Of a DNA stretch of 64,000 bases, positions 20,619-28,270 are shown piece after piece (the first letter of the stretch is position 1; each line of letters starts with the position of its first letter). Source of the stretch: Neorhizobium sp. Lineage in GTDB: Bacteria; Pseudomonadota; Alphaproteobacteria; Rhizobiales; Rhizobiaceae. Both the position numbers and the translations under genes were made by a program. The stretch is from contig JAPWKC010000002.1 in the NCBI GenBank assembly GCA_028283725.1, positions 193,501-257,500 on the forward strand, read 5' to 3'. A model generated the notes under the pieces. That model searched no databases. It was not told where the DNA came from and saw only the letters and a list, made by a program, of their open reading frames with translations.

Positions 20619-21998
20619 TTAGAGCGGCTGCGGGGAGGCGGATGTCGATCTGCGGCGAAACCAGAAGAAAGCCGCAAGAGCGATGATGACAACCGCTGCG
20701 GCAATGCCGCCACCCACCTTCATCAGTGTATCGATGGGCGAAGGGGCAAGCTGGTTGAGCCGAAGCCGGTGGACCTCTGCGGCATCCACTTTGCCCTGCG
20801 GATTGCCGAACATGTCCTTGACATAGTTTACGAGGCTGGCGACCTGGCGATCATCGAACTCGTCTTCGAAGGCAGGCATGGAGGCATCGTTGATACTGCC
20901 ACGCCGCTCGACACCATGCAAAACGGCCATGACGAGATTGTCGGGGTTCGATGCGCCCGTGACGGAGTTGTGGAACAGGCTCGGATAGGCGCCGTCCTTG
21001 ACCCCGCTGCCCGACAGCATATGGCAGGTGGCGCAGGCGGCGACGAAGAGCTGTTCGCCTTCGGATGCGTGCTGTCCCGCATCGGCACGGTAGCCGGTGA
21101 TATCCGTCGGATGCCCCCCGAATGAGAAACGATCCGGGCCGCTGGCCGCCTGCTCCGGTACCGCCTTGATGAAGGTTGCAAGCGCATTGAGGTCATCGTC
21201 GGACAGGTGGGACGTGCTGTTTTCGACGACCTCCGCCATCGGGCCGGCAGCCTGTGCCTTGCCGGCGACATTGCCGGTTTTCAGATACTGCGCCAGTTCC
21301 GCTGTCGTCCAGCCGCCGAGCCCCTCACCCTTGGAGGACGAAAGATTGAACGCCGTCCATCCGTCGACGGCACCACCGCCGAGATATTTGGAACTGTCGA
21401 CGCCCATCGTCAGGTTTCTCGGGGAATGGCACTCGGCGCAATGGCCAAGCGCATCGGCGAGATAGGCGCCCCGTGCCAGGTCGGCCTGCTGCGCGACGCT
21501 CTGGCTACCCGAATTCTTGAAATTGAGGATATTCCAGAAGCTCATCAGGAAACGGATATTGTAGGGAAACTGCATCTCGTTTTCATGGTTCTTCTGGACG
21601 CTGGGCGGCAGCGAGAAAAGATAGGCTTTGACCGCCAAGGCATCCTCGTCGCTGATGCCGGCAAACGCGGTATAGGGAAAGGCCGGATAAAGGCGCTCTC
21701 CGTTGGCGCCGATCCCATCATGGAGAGCGCGCAGAAACTGTGCGTCCGTCCAGTTTCCGATCCCCGTCGCCGGATCAGGCGTGATATTGGGGGCATAGAT
21801 CGTGCCCATCGGCGTCTTGAATGGCAGGCCGCCGGCAAATGGCTTTCCGCCGGGGGCGGTATGGCAGGCAACACAGTCGGCTGCGGTTGCCACATACTTG
21901 CCTCGCGCGACCTGGTCCTGATCCTGCGACATGGCGGGCAGGGCGAAAAGCAGGCCCGCGGCGAAACCGCCGATCATCGTCTTCATCGGGAACACCAT
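20619..21998 (-). CDS. Tri-heme cytochrome c subunit of membrane-bound FAD dehydrogenase
   Basis: A 459-residue exported protein with a signal peptide, three heme c motifs (CVACH at residues 42-46, CAECH near 188, CATCH near 320) and a C-terminal membrane anchor (IAAAVVIIALAAFFWF). This is the layout of the cytochrome subunits of alcohol, gluconate, sorbitol and FAD-glucose dehydrogenases, which pass electrons from the flavoprotein to ubiquinone or an oxidase. The start at 21998 has GGAGG six bases upstream and lies one base after the stop of the flavoprotein gene, so the subunits are translationally coupled. Confidence 0.92.
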   Translation of the reverse strand: MVFPMKTMIGGFAAGLLFALPAMSQDQDQVARGKYVATAADCVACHTAPGGKPFAGGLPFKTPMGTIYAPNITPDPATGIGNWTDAQFLRALHDGIGANGERLYPAFPYTAFAGISDEDALAVKAYLFSLPPSVQKNHENEMQFPYNIRFLMSFWNILNFKNSGSQSVAQQADLARGAYLADALGHCAECHSPRNLTMGVDSSKYLGGGAVDGWTAFNLSSSKGEGLGGWTTAELAQYLKTGNVAGKAQAAGPMAEVVENSTSHLSDDDLNALATFIKAVPEQAASGPDRFSFGGHPTDITGYRADAGQHASEGEQLFVAACATCHMLSGSGVKDGAYPSLFHNSVTGASNPDNLVMAVLHGVERRGSINDASMPAFEDEFDDRQVASLVNYVKDMFGNPQGKVDAAEVHRLRLNQLAPSPIDTLMKVGGGIAAAVVIIALAAFFWFRRRSTSASPQPL

Positions 21999-21999
21999 C

Positions 22000-23586
22000 T
22001 CACACCTCCGAAGCCATGCCGTGTGTCGCGCGCAGCGTCAAAGCCGCGCCCGTCAGTGTCGGGTTGACGGCAGCGGATGCCGGCATCGTCTGGGTGCCCA
22101 TGATGAAGAGATTGGAGTGATCCCAGCTGCGGCAGTCCTTGTCGACCACCGAATCCTTCGCGTTGTCTCCCATGATGCAGGTGCCGATCTGATGATCCTG
22201 CGGCTGCCAGTCCGAGACGATCTTGATGATCTCGCCGCCGAATATCTTCTGGAAGGTCGGGTAGGTCTCGTTGATCACCTTGTCGCGGGTGCGCGTCTCG
22301 TAATCGGTAACGGAATAATAGACGTCCGGCTTCGGCAGCCCGAGCTTGTCCTTCTTGGCGCTCAACTTGATGCGGTTCACCGGATCGGGCAGCTGTTCGA
22401 GGTTGGTATTGAAGTTCATCCAGCGTGCCGACATGGAGCGGATGCGATCGTCGAGCTCGGGCTGCAGAACGCCCTGGCCAAGCAGGTACTGGGTCGCCGC
22501 CAGATTGGCGGCTTCATTGCCCACCTGATGCTTCAGCGATGCAAAATGGCTGCGGTGCGCGCCGTCGCGGTCGTTGAGGATCGCATTCTGCTGTACCGGC
22601 CCGCTGCCCGGCCACAATTCGTCCTTGGAGGTCATGACGAGGTTGAAGCCGAGGTGATCCATGAGGTTGCGGCCGACCTGATCGGAGGAATTGGCGACCT
22701 CGGACATCAAAAGGATCTTCGGGGTCTCCAGCGCATGCGCCGCCATGACGAAGATCTTGGCGGTCAACTGATGGCTCTCGCCCGTCGGCGTCATATAGTG
22801 GACCGCCGTGATCTTGCCGCCTGCGCCCTTGTCCAGCTTGTAGACGACGGCTTCGGGAATGAGCTTCGCACCCAGTTTTTCCGCCCGCGTAACGTGACGA
22901 TCGCCGGAATATTGCGAACCGATCGGACAGATGGGCATGCAGTTATTGTTGCCGACGCAGGTAGGCCGTTCCGCGTAGGGCCGGGAGGCGCGACAGTTTG
23001 GTTCCTGGATCGTCCAGTAGCCATTCGCGTCGAGCATCTCCTTCATCTTCGCATTCATATAGTTGAAGTTCTGCGCCTCCATCGGATAGGGCTCTGAGCG
23101 TGGCGGAAAGGGCTTGCCGTTGGCGCCGCTCTCATCCATCTGCGAATTGCCGTTCACGCCGATCTCTTTCTCGGCCTCGATGTAAAATCGCTCGAGATCC
23201 TCATAGCTCAGGGGGAAATCCCGCCCGACGCCGAACGAGGACTTGAGCTTCATATCGGACGGCAGCAGGCGCCAGGTCGCACCGCCCCAATGCCATGTCG
23301 TGCCGCCGACGAGCTTCAGGAAACCTGCGCCATAGCGGATGGGGCCGGTATGCTGGAGATAATCGTTAGAGCCCTGACGCGGGGCATAGTCGAGATCGGG
23401 ATAAGGAGCGTTATAATCGGAAATGTCGTAGAGATTGCGGAAGCGCTCCACCGTCTTCCAACGCGGCACGCGAGGGCCCGCTTCCAGGATGATGACGGAT
23501 TTTCCAGCCTTGGCGAGGGTATAGGCAGCAAGCCCCCCGATTACGCCCGACCCGACGACGATGACGTCGGCATCATACTCGGCCAT
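22000..23586 (-). CDS. GMC-family FAD dehydrogenase, large catalytic subunit
   Basis: A 528-residue glucose-methanol-choline oxidoreductase family flavoprotein. ADVIVVGSGVIGGLAAYTLA (about residues 6-25) binds FAD, and the C-terminal GMC region reads NLFIMGTQTMPASAAVNPTLT. A central segment TCVGNNNCMPICPIG gives Cys-X5-Cys-X3-Cys, the spacing of the iron-sulfur ligands reported for bacterial FAD-dependent glucose dehydrogenase. The start at MAEYDADV is chosen because the domain begins there, although the frame is open 180 bases further upstream into the small subunit gene. It would oxidise a sugar, polyol or sugar acid in the periplasm, riding on the Tat-exported small subunit. The substrate cannot be told from the sequence. 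Confidence 0.92.
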   Translation of the reverse strand: MAEYDADVIVVGSGVIGGLAAYTLAKAGKSVIILEAGPRVPRWKTVERFRNLYDISDYNAPYPDLDYAPRQGSNDYLQHTGPIRYGAGFLKLVGGTTWHWGGATWRLLPSDMKLKSSFGVGRDFPLSYEDLERFYIEAEKEIGVNGNSQMDESGANGKPFPPRSEPYPMEAQNFNYMNAKMKEMLDANGYWTIQEPNCRASRPYAERPTCVGNNNCMPICPIGSQYSGDRHVTRAEKLGAKLIPEAVVYKLDKGAGGKITAVHYMTPTGESHQLTAKIFVMAAHALETPKILLMSEVANSSDQVGRNLMDHLGFNLVMTSKDELWPGSGPVQQNAILNDRDGAHRSHFASLKHQVGNEAANLAATQYLLGQGVLQPELDDRIRSMSARWMNFNTNLEQLPDPVNRIKLSAKKDKLGLPKPDVYYSVTDYETRTRDKVINETYPTFQKIFGGEIIKIVSDWQPQDHQIGTCIMGDNAKDSVVDKDCRSWDHSNLFIMGTQTMPASAAVNPTLTGAALTLRATHGMASEV

Positions 23587-23657
23587 GTTGATACTCCATG
23601 ATTGCAGGATTGTTTTCGCTATTGGCGATGGCGGCAGGCGCGAGCGCCTTGAACGTG

Positions 23658-24233
23658 TCAGGGCGCCTTCGAATGCGCCTCGATCTGCGCAGTCTGCTCG
23701 GCCCAGTAGTTGGGTGCGCCGCGCGAATAGCTGGGGATCACCGTCACATCCGCCGTCGGCGCCCACATCAGCGCCTTCTCGTAGGCCACGACCTGTCCAC
23801 CGCCGTGATCGTCATGGTCGTCATGCGCAACATGACCGAGATACCAGGCCGCCGTCAGGCCGATCGCCGTGGCATGCAGCACCGGATCCTTTGCGAGCGG
23901 CGACGCGGAGAAGGCCGCTGGTGTCGTAAGCCCGGCCGCTTTCATCTGCGCCGACAGCGCGGACGCCCGCAACAGGAAGCTCGGATTGGCTTCGCCGAAT
24001 GCCTTGTGAAAGGCATCCGACAATGGACGGTCGTCCGCCGTTTTTCCGATGACGGCGATCGACAAAGCATGTAGATCGTCGGCACTGACCGGCGTCTCTG
24101 AACCCGTTTGTTGCTGCGCGAAAAGATTTTGCGTTCCTGCAAGGAACGACGCTGCCATCGCCACAGATAGAAACGCCCTCCTGCTGATCGCCGAACGATC
24201 TTCGGCTCCGACTTTCTGAGTAGCCATAGCCAC
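23658..24233 (-). CDS. Tat-exported small subunit of FAD dehydrogenase (sorbitol/gluconate dehydrogenase subunit 3-like)
   Basis: A 191-residue protein with a twin-arginine signal (ISRRAFLSVAMAASFLAG, residues about 16-33). The body resembles the small subunits of membrane-bound sorbitol/glucose FAD dehydrogenases, including PVLHATAIGLTAAWYLGHV followed by a His/Asp-rich patch (HDDHDDHGGG). Such subunits act as the export chaperone that carries the flavoprotein through the Tat pathway. It is the first gene of the small-large-cytochrome operon. GGGAGG lies about 5 bases before the ATG. Confidence 0.85.
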   Translation of the reverse strand: MAMATQKVGAEDRSAISRRAFLSVAMAASFLAGTQNLFAQQQTGSETPVSADDLHALSIAVIGKTADDRPLSDAFHKAFGEANPSFLLRASALSAQMKAAGLTTPAAFSASPLAKDPVLHATAIGLTAAWYLGHVAHDDHDDHGGGQVVAYEKALMWAPTADVTVIPSYSRGAPNYWAEQTAQIEAHSKAP

Positions 24234-24554
24234 CTCCCAATTTAGTCCCGGAATTTATTCGGGATTTGAATGACGCAACGCGCGCTCCGTGTGACCGGAG
24301 TGCGAACTTGTCTGATACGAAGGAATAGGAGGCGGCTGGTTTCAGTGCCTTTTTGCGCAAGGCGCGCAAAGGCAGGGGAGCGCTTGGGCGGCGCCCCAGT
24401 CGGAAGCTATTTCTGCAATATTGTTTGACGTCCGGAACCGTCCGCATTGCGGTCAGCTTCAAATCGTCGCGAGGCAAGTTGACGCGACTTTACTTTGCTG
24501 CACCGCAAAAATAATTAGTGGCGAAGAGAAGCCACAATTCGATTTTGGATAATA
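24234..24554. promoter_or_regulatory. Divergent promoter region between the dehydrogenase operon and the LysR gene
   Basis: This 321-bp gap must hold both promoters. Visible elements are an inverted repeat TCCCG-N9-CGGGA close to the small-subunit start (about 24254-24272) and a hairpin TTTGCGC-AAGGC-GCGCAAA at 24352-24370. Either might be bound by the divergent LysR-type regulator, which normally recognises imperfect T-N11-A dyads; I cannot assign one with confidence. Confidence 0.4.
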
Positions 24555-25436
24555 ATGGACCAGTTCAATCTTCTGAAATTGATGATCGAGATCGCTGATC
24601 GGGGAAGCCTGTCGGCGGCGGCGAAGGCGCTGTCCATCTCACCATCCTCCGCCACGCTCGGCCTCCAGCGCCTCGAAGACCAGGCACGTAGAAAGCTTGT
24701 GCTGCGGTCGACGCGCAGACTTTCTCTTTCCCCCGAGGGAGAGCGCTTCGTCGCGGAAGCACGCAGCATCGTCGGCCATGTGGCGGATGCATTCGACGCC
24801 ATTACCGAATCGGGACCGTTGAGCGGACCGATCAAACTGACCGCGACGCATGATTTCGGTCGCCGCAGGCTCATACCGCTCATCGATACATTCATGAGAG
24901 AGAATACCGGCATATCCGTATCGGTGATCCTGTCGGACGGTGTGGTCGATCTCGCCGGGGCCGGGTTCGATCTGGCAATCCGCATCAGCGGCCAGAAACT
25001 GGTGGACGACCCCGATGCGCGCCTGCTGCGCCAGGGCACGCGACGCGTGTGCGCTGCGCCCGCCTACTGGGATCGCGCCGGCCGGCCAGACCACCCCCGC
25101 GACCTTGCAAGGCACAACTGCATGGTTCTCGCCCGCCCGGATTTTTCCGAATCCACCTGGGCGTTCAAGGAGAAGGGCAAACCTCTCTATATTCGCGTCC
25201 AGGGAGACCGGACGGCCAGCGACGGAAGTGCGATACGCGCCTGGGCAACCGCCGGCGCCGGGGTCATCCTGAACTCGAGCTTCGATGTCGTCGACGATAT
25301 CGAGAGCGGGGCACTGGAGCCGGCTCTCGACGAATTCACCTCCTCGGAGGTCAATCTTTACGCCATCAGCGCGAAGGGCCGCCCGGCTTCGCGCAGGGTC
25401 GATGCGCTCATCGAATTCCTGCATCTTCACATCTGA
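24555..25436 (+). CDS. LysR-family transcriptional regulator
   Basis: A 293-residue LysR protein. The N-terminal winged helix is MDQFNLLKLMIEIADRGSLS plus AAAKALSISPSSATLGLQRLED, followed by a periplasmic-binding-like effector domain (PIKLTATHDFGRRRLIPLID onward). It is divergent from the FAD dehydrogenase operon, the usual position of a LysR activator of its neighbour, so it probably controls that operon in response to a substrate or pathway metabolite. No strong ribosome site is visible. Confidence 0.9.
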   Translation: MDQFNLLKLMIEIADRGSLSAAAKALSISPSSATLGLQRLEDQARRKLVLRSTRRLSLSPEGERFVAEARSIVGHVADAFDAITESGPLSGPIKLTATHDFGRRRLIPLIDTFMRENTGISVSVILSDGVVDLAGAGFDLAIRISGQKLVDDPDARLLRQGTRRVCAAPAYWDRAGRPDHPRDLARHNCMVLARPDFSESTWAFKEKGKPLYIRVQGDRTASDGSAIRAWATAGAGVILNSSFDVVDDIESGALEPALDEFTSSEVNLYAISAKGRPASRRVDALIEFLHLHI

Positions 25437-25533
25437 AACCCGGTGAAACCTAGCAAGCCCGGCGCGGATTGACAGAGGGCGTGATACGTCCGCTTATTAT
25501 TGCTTATTTTGCAATTAAATCGAAATAATTGAT

Positions 25534-25558
25534 GCAATTGTTGAGAGGGAGCAATTGC
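25534..25558. repeat. Inverted repeat GCAATTG-N11-CAATTGC
   Basis: Two 7-bp arms (25534-25540 and 25552-25558) lie about 100 bases upstream of the DUF1275 gene, in the AT-rich gap 25437-25654. Spacing and AT-richness would fit a regulator site, but no regulator can be named. Confidence 0.35.
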
Positions 25559-25654
25559 GTCAGGATCTCCGCATCAAACGGAGAAGGCGGTCGTTGTCTG
25601 AGACAGACCGCCCGACAATCCAATCTCAGTCACCCGGAAAGTCGAGACTGCGCC

Positions 25655-26335
25655 ATGAAATTTCCCTCTCTCCCCACGCTCCTGAGTTTCAACGGTGGTT
25701 ACGTCGATACGCTCGGCTTCCTGGCTCTGTCAGGCCTGTTCACCGCCCATGTCACGGGAAATTTCGTCACATTGGGCGCCACCGCGGCGCTTGGCCTCGG
25801 CGGCGCGCTTTCCAAGCTTCTGGCGCTGCCGATGTTCTGCATCGTTGTATTTGTGTCGCGTCTCGTATGCCTCAAGCTTCAAACGACAGGCCGCTCGCCC
25901 ATCCGGCCGTTGCTGGTGGTCAAGCTCATGCTCTTTGCGGGCGTGGCGATCTATGCGCTCTATCACGGGCCATTCCACGCCGATGAAACGGTCGTGAGCC
26001 TCGTGGTTGGCTTAACTCTGGTGTCGGCCATGGCCATCCAGAACGGCTTGCACAGGGCGCACCTGCCAAAGGCGCCTCCGTCGACATTGATGACCGGCAC
26101 CACGACGCAGATCATGCTCGACCTCGCAGACCTTCTCGCCGACCCGAAGGTCGAGGAAGTTGCCGCCGCCAAGGCGCGCATCAGAAAGATGGCGGTTGCG
26201 GTCGTGACCTTTGCCGCCGGCTGCGGGTTCGGCGCCGCCGGTTACATCTATGCTCCCGCGGCAGCCTTCAGCCTCCCCGCTATCCTCGCCGCGTTCGCTC
26301 TTTTCGCCAGCACGGCCGGCGCAGAAGCAAGCTGA
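25655..26335 (+). CDS. DUF1275 (YoaK-type) membrane protein
   Basis: A 226-residue integral membrane protein with about six hydrophobic segments. The N-terminal FNGGYVDTLGFLALSGLFTAHVTGNFVTLG is the DUF1275 hallmark, and AMAIQNGLHRAHLPKAPPSTLMTGTTTQ is the second conserved block. The ATG at 25655 is used because the domain begins within a few residues; an upstream in-frame ATG at 25529 would add 42 residues unlike the family. The function of the family is unknown. It is followed after 45 bases by a DUF1622 gene. Confidence 0.85.
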   Translation: MKFPSLPTLLSFNGGYVDTLGFLALSGLFTAHVTGNFVTLGATAALGLGGALSKLLALPMFCIVVFVSRLVCLKLQTTGRSPIRPLLVVKLMLFAGVAIYALYHGPFHADETVVSLVVGLTLVSAMAIQNGLHRAHLPKAPPSTLMTGTTTQIMLDLADLLADPKVEEVAAAKARIRKMAVAVVTFAAGCGFGAAGYIYAPAAAFSLPAILAAFALFASTAGAEAS

Positions 26336-26380
26336 GCAGATTGAAGCTTTCCGGCCCCACCAATGAGAAGGAATTATGCA

Positions 26381-26776
26381 ATGGACATCGGTAGCGAAGC
26401 GGGTGGATTGGCAAGTCTCATCGCACCCATTCTCAGACCCCTGGCGACGGGACTGGAATTCTTCGGTGTCGGCGTTATCCTGATCGGCGTCGCTGTCGCC
26501 ACTATCGGATATGCACGCGACCTCACCTCCCCGGCACGACAGGGCGCTTACGACCGCTACCGCGCCAATCTGGGGCGCGGGATCCTGCTCGGGCTTGAAA
26601 TCCTGATCGGCGCGGACATCATCGCCACGATCATATCCCCGCTCACCTGGGAAAGCGTCGGGCTGCTGGGATTGATCGTGCTGATCCGCACCTTCCTCAG
26701 TTTCTCCCTGGAAGCCGAGATCGACGGCCAATGGCCGTGGTCGCGCAAGTCCCAGCGGGGTGCGGACCGCACTTGA
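26381..26776 (+). CDS. DUF1622 family membrane protein
   Basis: A 131-residue protein with about three membrane segments (LEFFGVGVILIGVAVATIGYA, GILLGLEILIGADIIATII, and a third near VGLLGLIVLIRTFLSF) followed by SLEAEIDGQWPW, the usual DUF1622 ending. GAAGGAAT before the ATG at 26381 supports this start over an upstream one at 26363. The function is unknown. It probably shares a transcript with the DUF1275 gene. Confidence 0.85.
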   Translation: MDIGSEAGGLASLIAPILRPLATGLEFFGVGVILIGVAVATIGYARDLTSPARQGAYDRYRANLGRGILLGLEILIGADIIATIISPLTWESVGLLGLIVLIRTFLSFSLEAEIDGQWPWSRKSQRGADRT

Positions 26777-27147
26777 GACTTCACAGCCAGCGAAACTGAA
26801 ACACGCCCTCACCGCTTCCCCGATTGCTCAAACATGCATATCCAGCAGGTTATCCGGTAACGGCAGCTCTTGGATCCGGCCTCGACACATTCGGAGCCGG
26901 ATCGCTGTTTGGCGCATGTCTCTTGGCCTTCTGGGACAAGGCGGATCGACCAAAAAGCGGACGCTTCTTCGGTGGGATCGGTTGGTATCTCTCTCGTGAC
27001 AAATGGAAAACCTCACGTCCAGACCGTTTCCGGGCGTTACTGTCCACCGGCCAGTGTCGCAGCACAGACCGGCTTGACAGCCAAATGAAACCGGTTACAT
27101 TTATCTGCAACCGGTTACATCGGTTGCCTTGGAGGAGGAGATTCCCA
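26777..27147. promoter_or_regulatory. 371-bp promoter region of the sugar ABC operon
   Basis: There is no convincing gene in this gap. A promoter is suggested by TTGACA (27074-27079) and TACATT (27096-27101), 16 bases apart. Both LacI-type operators lie over or just after it. GGAGGAGGAG (27131-27140) is a very strong ribosome binding site 7 bases before the GTG start. The upstream half (26777-27060) shows nothing I can name. Confidence 0.6.
27086..27119. promoter_or_regulatory. Tandem LacI-family operators, 20 bp centre to centre
   Basis: TGAAACCGGTTACA (27086-27099) and TGCAACCGGTTACA (27106-27119) are near-perfect palindromes around AACCGGTT, the typical LacI/GalR half-site pair with a central CG. 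They are exactly 20 bp apart, about two helical turns, so two dimers could bind on one face. The first overlaps the predicted -10, which suits repression by the LacI protein encoded at 31679. Confidence 0.8.
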
Positions 27148-28170
27148 GTGTTTAAGAAATTGGTCATGGCCGTATTGGCCAGCGTCAGCATCATTGCGCC
27201 CGCTTCGGCTCAGGAGAAGAGCTTCAAGATCGGTCTGTCGAACAGCTTCGTCGGCAGCGAGTGGCGCACCCAGATGATCGAGGAAGCGCAGGCCGCTGCG
27301 AAAGCTTGGGCAGACAAAGGCGTCAAGGTCGAGGTCGTCGTGCAGAGCGGCAATGTCGACGTGCAGGGCCAGATTGGCCATATCCGCAATTTCATGAATC
27401 AGGGCGTCAACGCCATCCTGATCAATCCCGGCAGCCCGACGGCCTTCAACCCGATCTTCGCCCAGGCGAAGGCGCGCAACGTGCTGATCGTTGCAACCGA
27501 TGCCGAAGTCTCTTCGAAGGACGCCATCTATGTCGGTATCGACCAGAAGGCATGGGCGATGCAGTCGGCGGAGTGGCTGTCAAAGACCCTGAACGGCAAG
27601 GGCAATGTCGCGGCGATCAACGGCATTGCCGGCAATCCCGCCAACGAGGCGCGCGTTGCGGGCTACCGCGAAGTCTTCGCCAAATATCCCGGCATCAAGA
27701 TCCTCAACGAGGCGAATGCCAGCTGGGATCAGGCGCAGGGACAGCAGACGATGCAGAACCTGCTTGCCACCTATCCGACCATCAACGGCGTCTGGGTTCA
27801 GGACGGCATGGCAGACGGCGCCTGGCGCGCGATCGAAGCCGCCGGCAAGGTCAAGGACATTGCCGCGACCGGCGAAATCCGCAAGGACTTCATGACCCGC
27901 TGGTCGGAGAAGAAATTCAATTCCGGCGCATCCGTCAACCCGCCCGGCGTCATGGCAAGCGCCCTCAACGTCGCCGTCTTGAAGCTGATGGGTAAGGAAT
28001 TCAAGGATAGTGTGTTCGCCGGGACTTACGGTAATGCGATCTACATTCCGATCCCGTTTGTCGATGCCAATAACCTTGCCGACAATCTGAAGGCTGCCGA
28101 AGGCAAGCCGGGTTACTGGTCGGTAACGGCCACCGTGTCGCCGGATCAGGCGGCACAGTTCTTCAAGTAG
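27148..28170 (+). CDS. Sugar ABC transporter periplasmic binding protein
   Basis: A 340-residue RbsB-type binding protein. The signal peptide is MFKKLVMAVLASVSIIAPASA. The mature part begins QEKSFKIGLSNSFVGSEWRTQM and contains INPGSPTAFNPIFAQAKARN and WVQDGMADGAWRAIEAAG, typical of the family. The start is a GTG at 27148, chosen for the perfect GGAGGAGGAG site and the signal peptide; the frame is open more than 300 bases upstream, but that part is the promoter and operator region. It is the first gene of an operon running to 35923. The ligand is probably a pentose, hexose or polyol. Confidence 0.92.
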   Translation: MFKKLVMAVLASVSIIAPASAQEKSFKIGLSNSFVGSEWRTQMIEEAQAAAKAWADKGVKVEVVVQSGNVDVQGQIGHIRNFMNQGVNAILINPGSPTAFNPIFAQAKARNVLIVATDAEVSSKDAIYVGIDQKAWAMQSAEWLSKTLNGKGNVAAINGIAGNPANEARVAGYREVFAKYPGIKILNEANASWDQAQGQQTMQNLLATYPTINGVWVQDGMADGAWRAIEAAGKVKDIAATGEIRKDFMTRWSEKKFNSGASVNPPGVMASALNVAVLKLMGKEFKDSVFAGTYGNAIYIPIPFVDANNLADNLKAAEGKPGYWSVTATVSPDQAAQFFK

Positions 28171-28181
28171 CGCTGTGCGAT

Positions 28182-28206
28182 CCCGGCGGCGGCTCACGCC
28201 GCCGGG
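28182..28206 (+). terminator. GC-rich hairpin between binding protein and ATPase genes
   Basis: CCCGGCGGC (28182-28190) and GCCGCCGGG (28198-28206) flank a 7-base loop, followed by CCTTTCG. Such structures behind binding-protein genes usually act as partial terminators or 3' stabilisers, giving more binding protein than membrane components. Confidence 0.65.
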
Positions 28207-28270
28207 CCTTTCGTCTCACATCGAGCGCGTAGGATACGCGCAAAAACATCAGCATTCTCGGAGACATGCC

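Noticed and set aside
25469..25474. TTGACA upstream of the DUF1275 gene as a sigma-70 -35 box
   Set aside because: The best -10-like sequence (TATTAT) would be about 20 bases away, too far for a good promoter.
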